From contig JABMRT010000084.1 of assembly GCA_013202295.1 (NCBI GenBank), positions 1 to 36,425 of the forward strand: a stretch of DNA of 36,425 bases, written 5' to 3'. Below the pieces are notes generated by a model. The model saw only the letters and a program-made list of their open reading frames with translations, was not told where the DNA came from and searched no databases. Below, piece by piece: positions 9,451 through 18,338 of the stretch. The translations under genes were made by a program, and so were the position numbers. The stretch is from Candidatus Zhuqueibacterota bacterium (GTDB taxonomy: Bacteria > Zhuqueibacterota > QNDG01 > JABMRT01). How positions within the stretch are numbered: the stretch's first letter is position 1; each line of letters begins with the position of its first letter.

Positions 9451-10374
9451 TTACTTTTTATTGTTCAGATAAATAATTGCCGTAATATGTGTTCCCTTAC
9501 CAATTTCTGACTGTATATCCATCTTATCAGTACAGTTTTTAATATTCATCAATCCCATGCCTGCACCAAATCCCAATTCTTGCACCCAATCCGGTGCAGT
9601 GGAATAACCTGGCTGCATGGCTTTCTCAATATCAGGAATGCCCGGTCCGGAATCAGATGCTGTAAGCTTAATCTGACTTGTTTGTACGGCTGCTGATAAT
9701 CTGCCTCCATCGGCAAAAACGACAATATTCATCTCTGCCTCATATGCAGCAATTGCTGAACGCCTGACTAAATCAGGTTGAATACCCAGACAATTAAGTG
9801 CCTTTTTAAGTTGACTCGAAGACTCTCCGGCTCTATTAAAATCTTTACTCTTTATATTATATTGAAAAGACAAAGTCGTTTGATCGGCAACAATGTCATC
9901 AAAAATATAACTCGCCCTGTGCCTCTGTATCTCCTCCTCGTGGTAATGGATCTCTAATTTTTCAAGTATCCCTTTGATAATATCACCTTTAGTGATAACA
10001 CCAGCCAACTTGCCGCCGTCCCGTTCAATCACAGGAAAACGACCAAATCCAGATTTATTAAATTTACTTACAGCATGAACGAGCGGTTCATCAGGGCGCA
10101 ACACTTCAACATTGGTACTCATCTTGTCCGCTACAATAGCATCCATTTCCCCTTCTGATAAACAATTGATAACATCTTCAATACTTATTATCCCGATTAA
10201 TTTACCTTTATCCTCAACCGGAGTCCCGGAGATACGATTGTCCCGAAATATCTCTCTTAATTCATTTATTGTTGTCTTTGGGCTAACAGCAACCACAGTC
10301 CTATTCATTACATCTTTAACTCTTAATTCATAGGTTAACTCTTGAGTCTTTGTATATTTCTTATTCTCTGCCAT
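9451..10374 (-). CDS. CBS-domain pair fused to HATPase_c (anti-sigma-like) regulator
   Basis: About 307 residues. The N-terminal half holds two CBS repeats (VKDVMNRTVVAVSPKTT... and ADKMSTNVEVLRPDEP..., each ending in GxIxxxDxI), which usually bind adenine nucleotides. The C-terminal half (from about residue 165) is a GHKL ATPase of the anti-sigma kinase type, with RRSAIAAYEAEMN as N box, ASDSGPGIPDIE as G1 and LGFGAGMGLMNIKN as G2. This suggests a sensor of energy charge that acts on a partner protein. I chose ATG 10374; an in-frame TTG at 10383 is possible. The gene overlaps the DRTGG gene upstream. Confidence 0.85.
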   Translation of the reverse strand: MAENKKYTKTQELTYELRVKDVMNRTVVAVSPKTTINELREIFRDNRISGTPVEDKGKLIGIISIEDVINCLSEGEMDAIVADKMSTNVEVLRPDEPLVHAVSKFNKSGFGRFPVIERDGGKLAGVITKGDIIKGILEKLEIHYHEEEIQRHRASYIFDDIVADQTTLSFQYNIKSKDFNRAGESSSQLKKALNCLGIQPDLVRRSAIAAYEAEMNIVVFADGGRLSAAVQTSQIKLTASDSGPGIPDIEKAMQPGYSTAPDWVQELGFGAGMGLMNIKNCTDKMDIQSEIGKGTHITAIIYLNNKK

Positions 10375-10738
10375 TTTTATCAATACCCAAATTGTCTATG
10401 CTAACAATTCCCTCTTTATACAATCGCCCACAACTTTCAAACATTGGTAAATCTGTCCTTAATAAAACCATGTTAAGATCATCAGCCATTGTAGTAATTG
10501 TATTATCTGGCTTCTTCGCCCGAACAAAGCAAATTGCCTTAATATCAATCATTTCTGCGGTACGGATAACCTGTGGATTTGTTAATCCTGTCAACAGAAG
10601 AGCACCGGGGCTGGAAAAAGCCAATATGTCACTCATTAAATCAGCAGCACATCCTATTTGTATTTTCATGTTTAATTTGTCTGCGCCTGTGACAACCTCT
10701 GCCTTAAGGATCACTATTATTTCTTTTAATGTCATCAT
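10361..10738 (-). CDS. DRTGG-domain protein (small, copy 1)
   Basis: 125 residues, paralogous to the protein at 9057-9395. It starts with TLKEIIVILKAEVVTGADKL and has the motif IQIGCAADLMSDIL where the other copy has VTGGYASDLMSDV, so the name-giving DRTGG residues are degenerate. It shares the two-strand Rossmann-like end (IDIKAICFVRAK). Its ATG overlaps the NuoF stop codon (ATGA). Found in this position beside hydrogenase-type NuoEF genes in other anaerobes; function unknown. Confidence 0.78.
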   Translation of the reverse strand: MMTLKEIIVILKAEVVTGADKLNMKIQIGCAADLMSDILAFSSPGALLLTGLTNPQVIRTAEMIDIKAICFVRAKKPDNTITTMADDLNMVLLRTDLPMFESCGRLYKEGIVSIDNLGIDKNGRE

Positions 10739-12537
10739 GATTTTCCTGTCTCAACTAGTACTGCATTAAATTTACATACATCGTAACAAATACCACATTT
10801 TATACATTGGCTCTGATCGATAACGTGAGGTTCCTTTACTTCACCGGTGATGGCATTCGCAGGGCATTTCCTTGAACATAATTTGCAGCCAGTACATTTC
10901 TCGCTTTCTATTCTATAACTTATTAGAGGTTTACAAACATGAGCCGGACACTTTTTCTCCTTTATATGAGCCTCATATTCATCTCTAAAATGCGCTATAG
11001 TTGAAAGTACCGGATTAGGTAGTGTTTGACCAAGCCCACATTGTGAAGCATCTTTAATAGCCCTCCCCAATTCTTCAAGGAGCTCGATGTCGCCTTCTTT
11101 CCCATTGCCATCTGATATTCTTGTTAAAATCTCAAGCATCGCCGCACTACCGTCTCGACAACTTGTACATTTTCCACAACTCTCATCATTCGTAAATTCA
11201 AGAAAATATCTCGCAATATCAACCATACAAGTATCTTCATCAGTGACAACCATACCTCCGGAACCCATCATCGAACCCACCTCAACCAAACGCTCATAAT
11301 CCACGGGCAGGTCCAGTGATGAACTTGGAACAACACCCCCGGACGGGCCACCTATTTGAACACCTTTAAACGCTTTGCCCCCTGGAATTCCACCCCCTAT
11401 ATCATAAATAATCTCTTTTAAAGTAATTCCCATAGGCACTTCGACCAAACCCGTATTATTTATTTTGCCGACCAAAGAAAATACTTTGGTCCCCTTGCTT
11501 TTTTCGGTGCCTATGCTTGCAAACCACTCAGCACCACGAATAATGATTCTTGGCACATTCGCCCATGTTTCAACATTATTGATATTGGTTGGCTTCCCCC
11601 AAAGACCAGACTGGGCAGGAAACGGAGGCCTTTGTCTTGGCTCGGGTGATACACCTTCTATGGAGTGGATTAATGACGTTTCTTCTCCGCAAACAAATGC
11701 CCCGGCACCCTGTTTTATTTCGATATTAAAATCAAATCCTTGACCAAGTATATCATTCCCCAACAAACCATACTCACTTGCCTGTCTAATCGCTATTTCC
11801 AATCTACTTATTGCAAGTGGATATTCAGATCGTATATACACATAACCTTGATGCGCTCCGATTGCTTTTGCTCCAATGAGCATGCCCTCGATGACTGAAT
11901 GTGGATCTGACTCGATGATGCTCCTGTCCATGTACGCACCGGGATCACCTTCATCCGCATTGCATATGATATACTTCGGATTATCTTTAGACTTACTACA
12001 TATTTCCCACTTCAAACCGGTAGGGAACCCGCCTCCCCCTCTACCTCGTAATCCGGAAGTTTTTATTTCTTTGATTACATCTTCGGAAGTCATTGTACTC
12101 AATACTTTTGCTATAGCCTTATACCCATCCCTGCCGATATAATCATCAATTTTTTCAGGGTCAATCAATCCCTTATTTCTTAATGCAATTAAACGCTGTT
12201 TTTGAAAAAATCCGATTTCATTGATATTTGGAACGGGAGTTTCCTCACCAGGAGGCGTAAACATTAATCTCTTTACCGGTCGCCCTTTTAAAAAATGCTC
12301 TTCAACAAGTTCGGGTATATCCTCAGAAGTTAATTTTTGATAAAAAATCTCATCCGGTTGCACTACCATTACCGGACCCTGGGCGCAGAAACCTTGACAT
12401 CCGGTAGTCACAACCAATATTTCTTTCTCCAGCCCATGCTTCCGAATTTCCTGTTCCAATTCCTTCTTAATATCAAAGGAACCACACGATACACATGCTG
12501 TACCCGTACATATCATTAAATGAGTTCTATAGGCCAT
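10735..12537 (-). CDS. hydB: NuoF/HydB-type NADH-binding flavoprotein
   Basis: 600 residues. The N-terminus is a thioredoxin-like [2Fe-2S] domain (Cys10, 15, 18, then CQGFC). The FMN/NADH core follows, with GLRGRGGGGFPTGLKW, ADEGDPGAYMDRS and AFVCGEETSL, and a [4Fe-4S] site (ESCGKCTSCRDG plus SQCGLG). The C-terminus adds two ferredoxin motifs (CTGCKLCSRKCP and CIKCGICYDVCK). This is the layout of HydB in NAD-linked bifurcating hydrogenases and of HndC. It should oxidise NADH or reduce NAD+ and pass electrons to the ferredoxin domains of the 1085-residue HdrA fusion. I chose ATG 12537 because of GAGAGGG upstream; a GTG at 12555 is in frame. No HydA catalytic subunit is present. Confidence 0.93.
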   Translation of the reverse strand: MAYRTHLMICTGTACVSCGSFDIKKELEQEIRKHGLEKEILVVTTGCQGFCAQGPVMVVQPDEIFYQKLTSEDIPELVEEHFLKGRPVKRLMFTPPGEETPVPNINEIGFFQKQRLIALRNKGLIDPEKIDDYIGRDGYKAIAKVLSTMTSEDVIKEIKTSGLRGRGGGGFPTGLKWEICSKSKDNPKYIICNADEGDPGAYMDRSIIESDPHSVIEGMLIGAKAIGAHQGYVYIRSEYPLAISRLEIAIRQASEYGLLGNDILGQGFDFNIEIKQGAGAFVCGEETSLIHSIEGVSPEPRQRPPFPAQSGLWGKPTNINNVETWANVPRIIIRGAEWFASIGTEKSKGTKVFSLVGKINNTGLVEVPMGITLKEIIYDIGGGIPGGKAFKGVQIGGPSGGVVPSSSLDLPVDYERLVEVGSMMGSGGMVVTDEDTCMVDIARYFLEFTNDESCGKCTSCRDGSAAMLEILTRISDGNGKEGDIELLEELGRAIKDASQCGLGQTLPNPVLSTIAHFRDEYEAHIKEKKCPAHVCKPLISYRIESEKCTGCKLCSRKCPANAITGEVKEPHVIDQSQCIKCGICYDVCKFNAVLVETGKS

Positions 12538-12538
12538 A

Positions 12539-12922
12539 TTATGGTTCCCTCTCACTGCCTATGGACAGGGCGTATTCAGTAACGATTTCCCCATTTAGTA
12601 CATGTTTATTAAATATTTTTTCTATTTTCTCTTCAGTTAAATCAACATATTTCACGGGCGGTTTTCCCTTTAACTCCACCGTAGCCATGGGTTCTCGGCT
12701 ACAAAAGCCGGCGCAACCTGAAGTAGTCAGAATGATTTCCTTAGATTCCTTTCCTTCCATTTCTTTTAATAAGACGTTCATTATATTTCGTGCCCCTGCT
12801 GAAATGCCACAGGTCCCCATGTGAACGGTTATCTTCGCCCGGGCACTCCCCGATCGTAAGAGATTGGCTTTTTTAACCTTTTGACTTATTTTTTCCAGAT
12901 CTTCTATATTCAATTTACCCAT
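12539..12922 (-). CDS. Thioredoxin-like [2Fe-2S] ferredoxin
   Basis: 127 residues. After a short helical start it has the thioredoxin-like [2Fe-2S] fold seen in NuoE C-termini, with cysteines in MGTCGISAGA and TTSGCAGFCSREP. The protein lacks the NuoE helical domain. Small ferredoxins of this class sit beside hydB/hydC in hydrogenase operons (Thermotoga TM1420 type). It probably adds an electron relay for the NuoF subunit encoded two bases downstream. The start is supported by a GGGGGT ribosome site. Confidence 0.85.
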   Translation of the reverse strand: MGKLNIEDLEKISQKVKKANLLRSGSARAKITVHMGTCGISAGARNIMNVLLKEMEGKESKEIILTTSGCAGFCSREPMATVELKGKPPVKYVDLTEEKIEKIFNKHVLNGEIVTEYALSIGSEREP

Positions 12923-12935
12923 TTTATACCCCCAG

Positions 12936-13814
12936 CTACTCTTTATACTGTTTGAGAATATTTAGCACATCAGCGCGCTTCATAAGTCCATGTACATTTT
13001 CATCAACCGAAATCACCGGAGCCAATCCACAACAACCAAAACATCGGGCCGTCTCCAGAGTGAAATTCATGTCATCGGTCGTTTCTCCAACCTCAATACC
13101 TAATTCATTACTGAGAGCTTCAATAATACCTGGAGCTCCTTTTACATGACACGCTGTACCCACACATACATTAATGATATGCTTCCCTCTCGGCTCAAGA
13201 TTGAAAGCATTATAGAAAGTAGCGATGCTGTAAATCTCGGCTATTGGCATATTCAGTTCTTCAGCGATATAGAGTAAAATATCTCCTGGTAAATAATTGT
13301 ACTCCTTATTGATTTTCTGGAGTATCGGCATAATATTACCCTTCTGCTCGCGGTACTCCTTTATGATCGCTGTCACCCTCTTTAAATCATCTTCATTTAA
13401 AATCACACTCGGTGGTTCGATCGGATAAATCTCTTTTGTTACGGGACAATTTTCAGTACATGCACCACACCCTGTACATTTATCCTCATCGACATAACGT
13501 GGATTTTTTTTCACAGCTACCGTGAAGTTACCCGCTTCCCCTGATACCTCCTGTAATTCGCTGTTGGTGATAATTTCAATATTGGGGTGTCTTCCACAAT
13601 CAACAAGCTTGGGTGATACAATACACATGGCGCAGTCATTCGTCGGGAATGTTTTGTCGAGTTGTGCCATGGTACCGCCGATGGCCGGCGATTTTTCCAG
13701 CAGATAGACTTTGAAACCGGATTCGGCGAGATCAAGGGATGATTGTATACCAGCAATACCGCCACCGATGACCAGGACGGACCCTGATTTCTTCATATTC
13801 TTTTTATTCGTCAT
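12936..13814 (-). CDS. HdrA N-terminal fragment fused to NuoE/HydC
   Basis: 292 residues with two unrelated parts. Residues 11-125 match the N-terminus of HdrA: the FAD loop [19 protein letters not shown], and a [4Fe-4S] motif at Cys113/116/119/123. The HdrA match stops there. From about residue 140 the protein is a normal NuoE/HydC: the helical part ([27 protein letters not shown]) and the [2Fe-2S] thioredoxin fold with Cys217, 222, 258 and 262. The HdrA segment kept here is the very one missing from the fusion at 4637-7894. The reading frame is continuous, so this is a fusion rather than two overlapping genes. I chose ATG 13814 (AAGGAAT upstream); an earlier TTG at 13835 is possible. Confidence 0.88.
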   Translation of the reverse strand: MTNKKNMKKSGSVLVIGGGIAGIQSSLDLAESGFKVYLLEKSPAIGGTMAQLDKTFPTNDCAMCIVSPKLVDCGRHPNIEIITNSELQEVSGEAGNFTVAVKKNPRYVDEDKCTGCGACTENCPVTKEIYPIEPPSVILNEDDLKRVTAIIKEYREQKGNIMPILQKINKEYNYLPGDILLYIAEELNMPIAEIYSIATFYNAFNLEPRGKHIINVCVGTACHVKGAPGIIEALSNELGIEVGETTDDMNFTLETARCFGCCGLAPVISVDENVHGLMKRADVLNILKQYKE

Positions 13815-13845
13815 ATAATCCGATTCCTTTTTCAAGTCAAGGATA

Positions 13846-14955
13846 TTAGTTGATATCCAGCTTTTTAAGTGTGGCTATCCCTCGTTTCATTTTCTTCTCT
13901 GCAAATTTATTCACCAGGGAAAGCATCTTTTCTTTCTCGGATTCAAATTTCTGAATACCGCCGTCGGACAGGGCATTAGCGATCATCCTCTTTCCGTCGA
14001 TGGTCCGGACCAGTACTGTAGTGTACCCCTCTGGCGAACCCAGTCCACCTACTGAGATATCCGCAAAATCGTTGGAAAAGCGTTTACAGGCCAGACAAGC
14101 AGGCCGGGCAATGGATTCAACCTCTTCCAGGGGAATATGAATGACCTCTCCCGTTTTCATATGAAGATAAAAGTCTTCTTTCACATTCATTTTTTTTATA
14201 TTTTGCAGATTGATATCATGAATTTCCAGAAAACGGCTGTCAATCAGGCGTTCCATAGAAAAACACTGCATGCAGAAAAGGCCGATTGTAAATTTAATGA
14301 TGTCGCTTGGTAATATGTTCAGAACCTGCATTTTACGCACTGCATCAATCTGGCAGGGTGTTCCTACAACGGCCAGTTTATTGAGCTTCTTCCGATTCTT
14401 GGAATATTCGTGTATCGTCTGTACCACGGGCGCACAAGATGTATATTCGGTCCCCATTTTGTTTAAATGGAGAGCTTCTGAAAAAGTGGATCCAGCCGCC
14501 TCTAAAAGTTCTTCAGATGTGGTTGCCACAACAGACTTCCGGTTGAACAGTCCATCGCGTTTGGAAACCACGGCTCCGTCAATAAAGTTATTTTTCAGCA
14601 TATGAACAAGAAGCGCCGTAACCAAGCCACCATCCGTTGCGACCTCTTGAATCTTGTTACTGGTTGCCCTAATTGAGTAGAGATCCTCCACATGGCCTAT
14701 GGGCGCTTTCCATCTGAATTCGTCTTTAAGGGTGTCATTGAGATCGATAGTCTGGGGGCAAATCAGATAACACAATCCACACTCCAGGCATTCTGCTTCT
14801 TTCTTGTATTGGGGAAATCCATCCTCACCGATCTCCAATGCTCCAATTCGGTTGGCGGTACAGAAAGAGACACAACCTCCGCAACGTCCGCAGGTTCCCT
14901 TGTCAATCACCTCTTTCTGCAGATGATCAAAACTGAGTTTCGGTTCTAACTTCAT
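13846..14955 (-). CDS. FrhB-family Fe-S flavoprotein (F420 hydrogenase/dehydrogenase beta type)
   Basis: 369 residues. Two [4Fe-4S] motifs open the protein ([11 protein letters not shown] and [12 protein letters not shown]). The FrhB core follows: [26 protein letters not shown], and the C-terminal [21 protein letters not shown] in which further cysteines bind a cluster. FrhB proteins bind FAD and pass electrons between a soluble partner (F420, ferredoxin or NAD-linked subunits) and Fe-S subunits. The partner is unknown here; in bacteria of this type ferredoxin is more likely than F420. It lies between hdrC and the NuoE fusion, 10-16 bases from each, so it is probably part of the same complex. 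Confidence 0.85.
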   Translation of the reverse strand: MKLEPKLSFDHLQKEVIDKGTCGRCGGCVSFCTANRIGALEIGEDGFPQYKKEAECLECGLCYLICPQTIDLNDTLKDEFRWKAPIGHVEDLYSIRATSNKIQEVATDGGLVTALLVHMLKNNFIDGAVVSKRDGLFNRKSVVATTSEELLEAAGSTFSEALHLNKMGTEYTSCAPVVQTIHEYSKNRKKLNKLAVVGTPCQIDAVRKMQVLNILPSDIIKFTIGLFCMQCFSMERLIDSRFLEIHDINLQNIKKMNVKEDFYLHMKTGEVIHIPLEEVESIARPACLACKRFSNDFADISVGGLGSPEGYTTVLVRTIDGKRMIANALSDGGIQKFESEKEKMLSLVNKFAEKKMKRGIATLKKLDIN

Positions 14956-14971
14956 AAATCATCCCCTATAA

Positions 14972-15442
14972 TCACCATGCTTCGTTAAGGATCTCGTCCA
15001 CCATTTTCTTAATGGCCCCGGCCTGCTTCTCTTCGGGATGCAGCTTATGATTGATAATTTTGCACCGCAGTGACTGAATTTTATTGTCGAGGGTTTTGGC
15101 TTCATCCAGACGCTTTTGAGGGATGTATCCCTCCTTGACTGCCATGTCACGTAATATACTTATCACATCGGTAAACTTGACATTCTGTGGACAGAGCGCA
15201 TAGCAGGTATAACAACGGGAACACATCCAGAGAATGTCGGACGACAGGACTTCTTCACGCATACCCAGCATAACCATACGAATAATTTTTCGGGGATCGT
15301 ACTCATCATGGACTTCGGCAACCGGACAGGACGCCGTGCAGGTACCGCATGTAAAACATCGCATAATATTTTCTGAACCCGGCTGAGAAGCAATCTCATC
15401 TTTAAAGCTCTGGTCCAATTCTTCAAGAATAATTTGTTCCAT
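14972..15442 (-). CDS. hdrC: HdrC-like [4Fe-4S] dicluster subunit
   Basis: 156 residues with two ferredoxin motifs typical of HdrC: CFTCGTCTASCPVAEVH near residue 29 and CSRCYTCYALCPQNV near residue 73. The helical linker DPRKIIRMVMLGM between them is also typical. HdrC relays electrons from HdrA to the catalytic HdrB, yet no hdrB lies here or anywhere in the window. It follows flxA and precedes the FrhB-like gene. In FlxABCD-HdrABC operons hdrB normally adjoins hdrC, so the absence is notable. Confidence 0.88.
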   Translation of the reverse strand: MEQIILEELDQSFKDEIASQPGSENIMRCFTCGTCTASCPVAEVHDEYDPRKIIRMVMLGMREEVLSSDILWMCSRCYTCYALCPQNVKFTDVISILRDMAVKEGYIPQKRLDEAKTLDNKIQSLRCKIINHKLHPEEKQAGAIKKMVDEILNEAW

Positions 15443-15458
15443 TTATAAAATTCTCCTC

Positions 15459-16292
15459 TTATAACGCATCAGGAATTGTTTTCAACTGTGCCAGTGAAAA
15501 AACCGGCCCATCAATGCAAACATACTGAGATCCAATATTGCATCGCCCGCATTTTCCTATGCCGCATTTCATTCTCCGCTCAAGCGAAGTAATAATACGT
15601 TCATCCGGAAATTTCAGCTTCTCAATCACCGGCAGTGTGTATTTGATCATAATCGGGGGACCGCAGACCACGACCCAGGCTTTTTCTGCTGAAGGAGCAA
15701 GTTCCTCGGTCACAGCTGGCACAAAACCGACGTGATGTTGCCATCCATCCACCGCATTGTCAATGGTGAGATGAAGTTTCATGTCTGTTCGTTTCAGCCA
15801 TGCCTCCAGTTCGTTTTTGTAAATAAACAGATCCGGATTTCTTGCGCCATAAATCATCGTGATCTCACCATAATCATCACGATGGGCAAGCAGGTAGACC
15901 AATAGAGATCTTAATGTAGTAAAGGCAAATCCACCACCCACGATAACCACATTTTCTCCCTTAAAATCTTCAACTGGATACCAGTTGCCCAAAGGTCCCC
16001 GAATACCAACCGCATCCCCTTCACGAAGGTTATGGATCTCATTGGTAACCAGGCCCGTGCGGTTGATTGTGAATCGAAGGAAGCCCTCTTCAGTCGGTGA
16101 AGAGGCGATACCGAAAGGTGATTCACCCATACCAAGCAGGGACATCTCACAGAACTGACCCGGAAGATATTGAAACTTTTCCAAGTCTGATTTGTTGACA
16201 AAGTTGAGATCATAGGTTCTCAGGGTTTTTTCCGGATCCTCGGTCACAATTTTGTCGACCTTCATGGGAATCGGTATATAGGTGTTTTTCAT
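15459..16292 (-). CDS. flxA: FlxA-like FAD/NAD(P)-binding oxidoreductase
   Basis: 277 residues of the ferredoxin-NADP reductase fold. The FAD-binding barrel shows LPGQFCEMSLLG and SPFGIASSP; the NAD half shows VIVGGGFAFTTLRS, TMIYGARNPDLFIYK, and VVVCGPPIMI. A C-terminal [2Fe-2S] site follows (MKCGIGKCGRCNIG...YVCIDGP). Relatives are FlxA, AsrB of anaerobic sulfite reductase, and the gamma subunit of sulfhydrogenase. It should exchange electrons with NAD(P)H and hand them to FlxB. The order with the next three genes is flxD-C-B-A in transcription direction. The name is given by family and context. Confidence 0.85.
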   Translation of the reverse strand: MKNTYIPIPMKVDKIVTEDPEKTLRTYDLNFVNKSDLEKFQYLPGQFCEMSLLGMGESPFGIASSPTEEGFLRFTINRTGLVTNEIHNLREGDAVGIRGPLGNWYPVEDFKGENVVIVGGGFAFTTLRSLLVYLLAHRDDYGEITMIYGARNPDLFIYKNELEAWLKRTDMKLHLTIDNAVDGWQHHVGFVPAVTEELAPSAEKAWVVVCGPPIMIKYTLPVIEKLKFPDERIITSLERRMKCGIGKCGRCNIGSQYVCIDGPVFSLAQLKTIPDAL

Positions 16293-16329
16293 AAACGTTC
16301 CTCTCGTTATGGACTGGGCACTCGGACTT

Positions 16330-17367
16330 TTAAGCGGCAGAATCCGCTTCCAAGAGTTGCTTTGCGACTTCCCGAATATCCAGATTCACAGGGCAAACAC
16401 GAACACATCTGCCACAACCAGTGCAGAGCGACTCTCCGTATATCTCCCAGAAGTATCTAAACTTGTGCATCACGCGCTGCCTGACCCGCTCACGTGCAAG
16501 TGATCGCGGATTGTGCCCCGACGCCTCTTTTGTAAAAATCGGAAACATGCAGCAATCCCAGGTTCGAATACGTTTGCCCTTATCTTTTTTACCTTCATCC
16601 TGTATGTCAAAACAATAACAGGTCGGACAAATGAATGCACAGGCGCTGCAATTGACGCACTTTGCGCTCACTTCATCCCATAGTGGATCTTCCCAGGTTT
16701 GAGGTAGTTTTTCTTTCAGGGTTTCAGCATCCACAGCCGGCTGCAGATATGATTCTGCCTGCTTTTTAAGTTTCGCGATGCTTTGTTTGTCCTTCTCCGA
16801 GGCAGTATCATATCCACTCAAACCTTTAACAAATGCCTCTCCCTTTTCGGAGAGTGGTTCCACCAAATAAGCCGTTTCGGTTTCAACGGCCCAGAGATCT
16901 CCGGCATCTTTGGAGAACGGGCTCCCTCCGGTCCAGTTGCAGAAGCAGGTAGACGCCGGCTCATTGCATGCCAGTGTCAGGATGATTGCATCATCGAAAC
17001 GGGCCTTCCAGTAGGGATCCTGAAACGCAGGATCATCCGGCCGCTGCTTGGACTGCCCCATCACCTTGTCGAGCAAATTCAGACTCTTGGCATCACAGGA
17101 TCGTACTCCCCAGAAAAACATGGGCTTTGCAGGTTTTTCTTCGCTTTGGATATCGTCACCGCTAAATTCGAAGAGAACCTCCGTTTGGGGCAGGAAAACC
17201 GTCTTGGGCGAATTCTGTGTAATTTGGATGTGCGTATTGATCTGCTCAGCATTTTTTACTTCCCGGAAGGCGGATTGCTGGCCTTCTCCGACAGGGGCAA
17301 ACAGGCTATAATCAGCACTCAGGTTTTGGATGAATGTTCCGAAATTCGATTTCTCTATCTTGATCAT
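16330..17367 (-). CDS. flxB: FlxB/AsrA-like 4Fe-4S dicluster protein
   Basis: 345 residues. The N-terminal ~200 residues contain the family feature FWGVRSCDAKSLNLLDKV and CNEPASTCFCNWTGG. The C-terminal part holds two [4Fe-4S] motifs, CVNCSACAFICPTCYCFD and CTGCGRCVRVCPVNLDI. Homologous families are AsrA of anaerobic sulfite reductase, the beta subunit of Pyrococcus sulfhydrogenase, and FlxB. It is likely the electron bridge between FlxA (encoded 37 bases downstream) and FlxC/FlxD. No AsrC-type sirohaem subunit is present, so sulfite reductase is not indicated. Confidence 0.83.
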   Translation of the reverse strand: MIKIEKSNFGTFIQNLSADYSLFAPVGEGQQSAFREVKNAEQINTHIQITQNSPKTVFLPQTEVLFEFSGDDIQSEEKPAKPMFFWGVRSCDAKSLNLLDKVMGQSKQRPDDPAFQDPYWKARFDDAIILTLACNEPASTCFCNWTGGSPFSKDAGDLWAVETETAYLVEPLSEKGEAFVKGLSGYDTASEKDKQSIAKLKKQAESYLQPAVDAETLKEKLPQTWEDPLWDEVSAKCVNCSACAFICPTCYCFDIQDEGKKDKGKRIRTWDCCMFPIFTKEASGHNPRSLARERVRQRVMHKFRYFWEIYGESLCTGCGRCVRVCPVNLDIREVAKQLLEADSAA

Positions 17368-17372
17368 TCTTT

Positions 17373-18338
17373 TTACCCCATGATGAAATCTTGTTTTTCA
17401 TTTTCGCAAAAAGAGGCCAGTGCCGGTTTCTCATTAATATCAAGACCTGCCGTGAAATTGAAACGCTCTAAAATCTCTTTGGAAATTTTTCGGTTCAGCT
17501 TAAGCAGATCAATGTCTGCCGGACAGGCCCGTTCACAGGCCCCGCATTCCACGCAGCGTCCAGCCACATGCAGATTGCGACCCAAGTGAAAGATCAGAGT
17601 ATCTGTGATTTCAGGACTTTTACCGATCCACTGGGGATCGTTCTGGTCCACAAAGCACTCAGTGCAGTAGCAGGATGGACACACATTTCGACAGGCATAA
17701 CATCGGATGCATTTGGAATAGGCCTCGACCATGGTTTTCCATCGGGCTTCGGAATCAAGTTTCTCAAAAGCTTCCACATCCGGATAGACGTCTTCAACCG
17801 AATCTGATTTCCGTGGCTCTCCGATAAAGACATCAAACACAGGTGCATTTGGATGGTTGCAGTTCAGGCAGGAATCACTGAGCACATCGCATTTTGCTAT
17901 CTCGGTTTTAAAACCGCGTCCTTCGACAGTCATCCGGTCCGCTTCAAAACTGGCACTGAGCACCTCTTTGCCCTCAATATGCTTCAGCACTTTTTTCTTA
18001 TCAATCACTCCGGCGCAGGGCACACCGATAATTACTAAATTTTCACGTTGGATTTGATTTTCCACGGCGTACAGCACCAATGAGCGACCATCACAACCCT
18101 TGACAACAATCCCGATTTTCTGATCTGTTTTAACCAGTTGTCTTTTATCTTTGGTCAAATAAACAGCCAGATTGTTGGAACAGGTTTCGTCCCAGATAAG
18201 ACGCTCTGCATCCTCGGCCTTGTTTATAAAAATCGGCGTGGCGGTCATGGGAAGCGATCCTTTTCCCCAGCCAATGACCAGATCCACTTTCTTCTCTTCA
18301 AAGAGTCGTTTTACTTCTTCCCTCAGCGCCTTCACCAT
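17373..18338 (-). CDS. flxC: FlxC-like 4Fe-4S dicluster protein
   Basis: 321 residues. An FrhB-like N-terminal region has VVKGCDGRSLVLYAVE and VIIGVPCAGVID. Next comes an unusual cysteine-rich ferredoxin motif CIRCYACRNVCPSCYCTEC, and later CVECGACERACPADIDLLKL. The same layout recurs at 22704-23801 and 23794-24960, giving three paralogues in this window. It overlaps the flxD gene by 7 bases and lies 5 bases from flxB, so the four gene products are likely made in fixed ratio. Role: electron relay from FlxAB to the MvhD/FlxD and HdrA proteins. Confidence 0.82.
   Translation of the reverse strand: MVKALREEVKRLFEEKKVDLVIGWGKGSLPMTATPIFINKAEDAERLIWDETCSNNLAVYLTKDKRQLVKTDQKIGIVVKGCDGRSLVLYAVENQIQRENLVIIGVPCAGVIDKKKVLKHIEGKEVLSASFEADRMTVEGRGFKTEIAKCDVLSDSCLNCNHPNAPVFDVFIGEPRKSDSVEDVYPDVEAFEKLDSEARWKTMVEAYSKCIRCYACRNVCPSCYCTECFVDQNDPQWIGKSPEITDTLIFHLGRNLHVAGRCVECGACERACPADIDLLKLNRKISKEILERFNFTAGLDINEKPALASFCENEKQDFIMG

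Noticed and set aside
15459-17367. Anaerobic sulfite reductase (AsrAB) assignment
   Set aside because: The AsrC catalytic subunit is absent and the neighbours are FlxC, FlxD and HdrA, so the Flx assignment fits better.
16783-17589. 268-codon open frame on the plus strand
   Set aside because: It lies antisense to flxB/flxC, which have clear motifs, ribosome sites and tight spacing; the plus-strand product has no recognisable domain.
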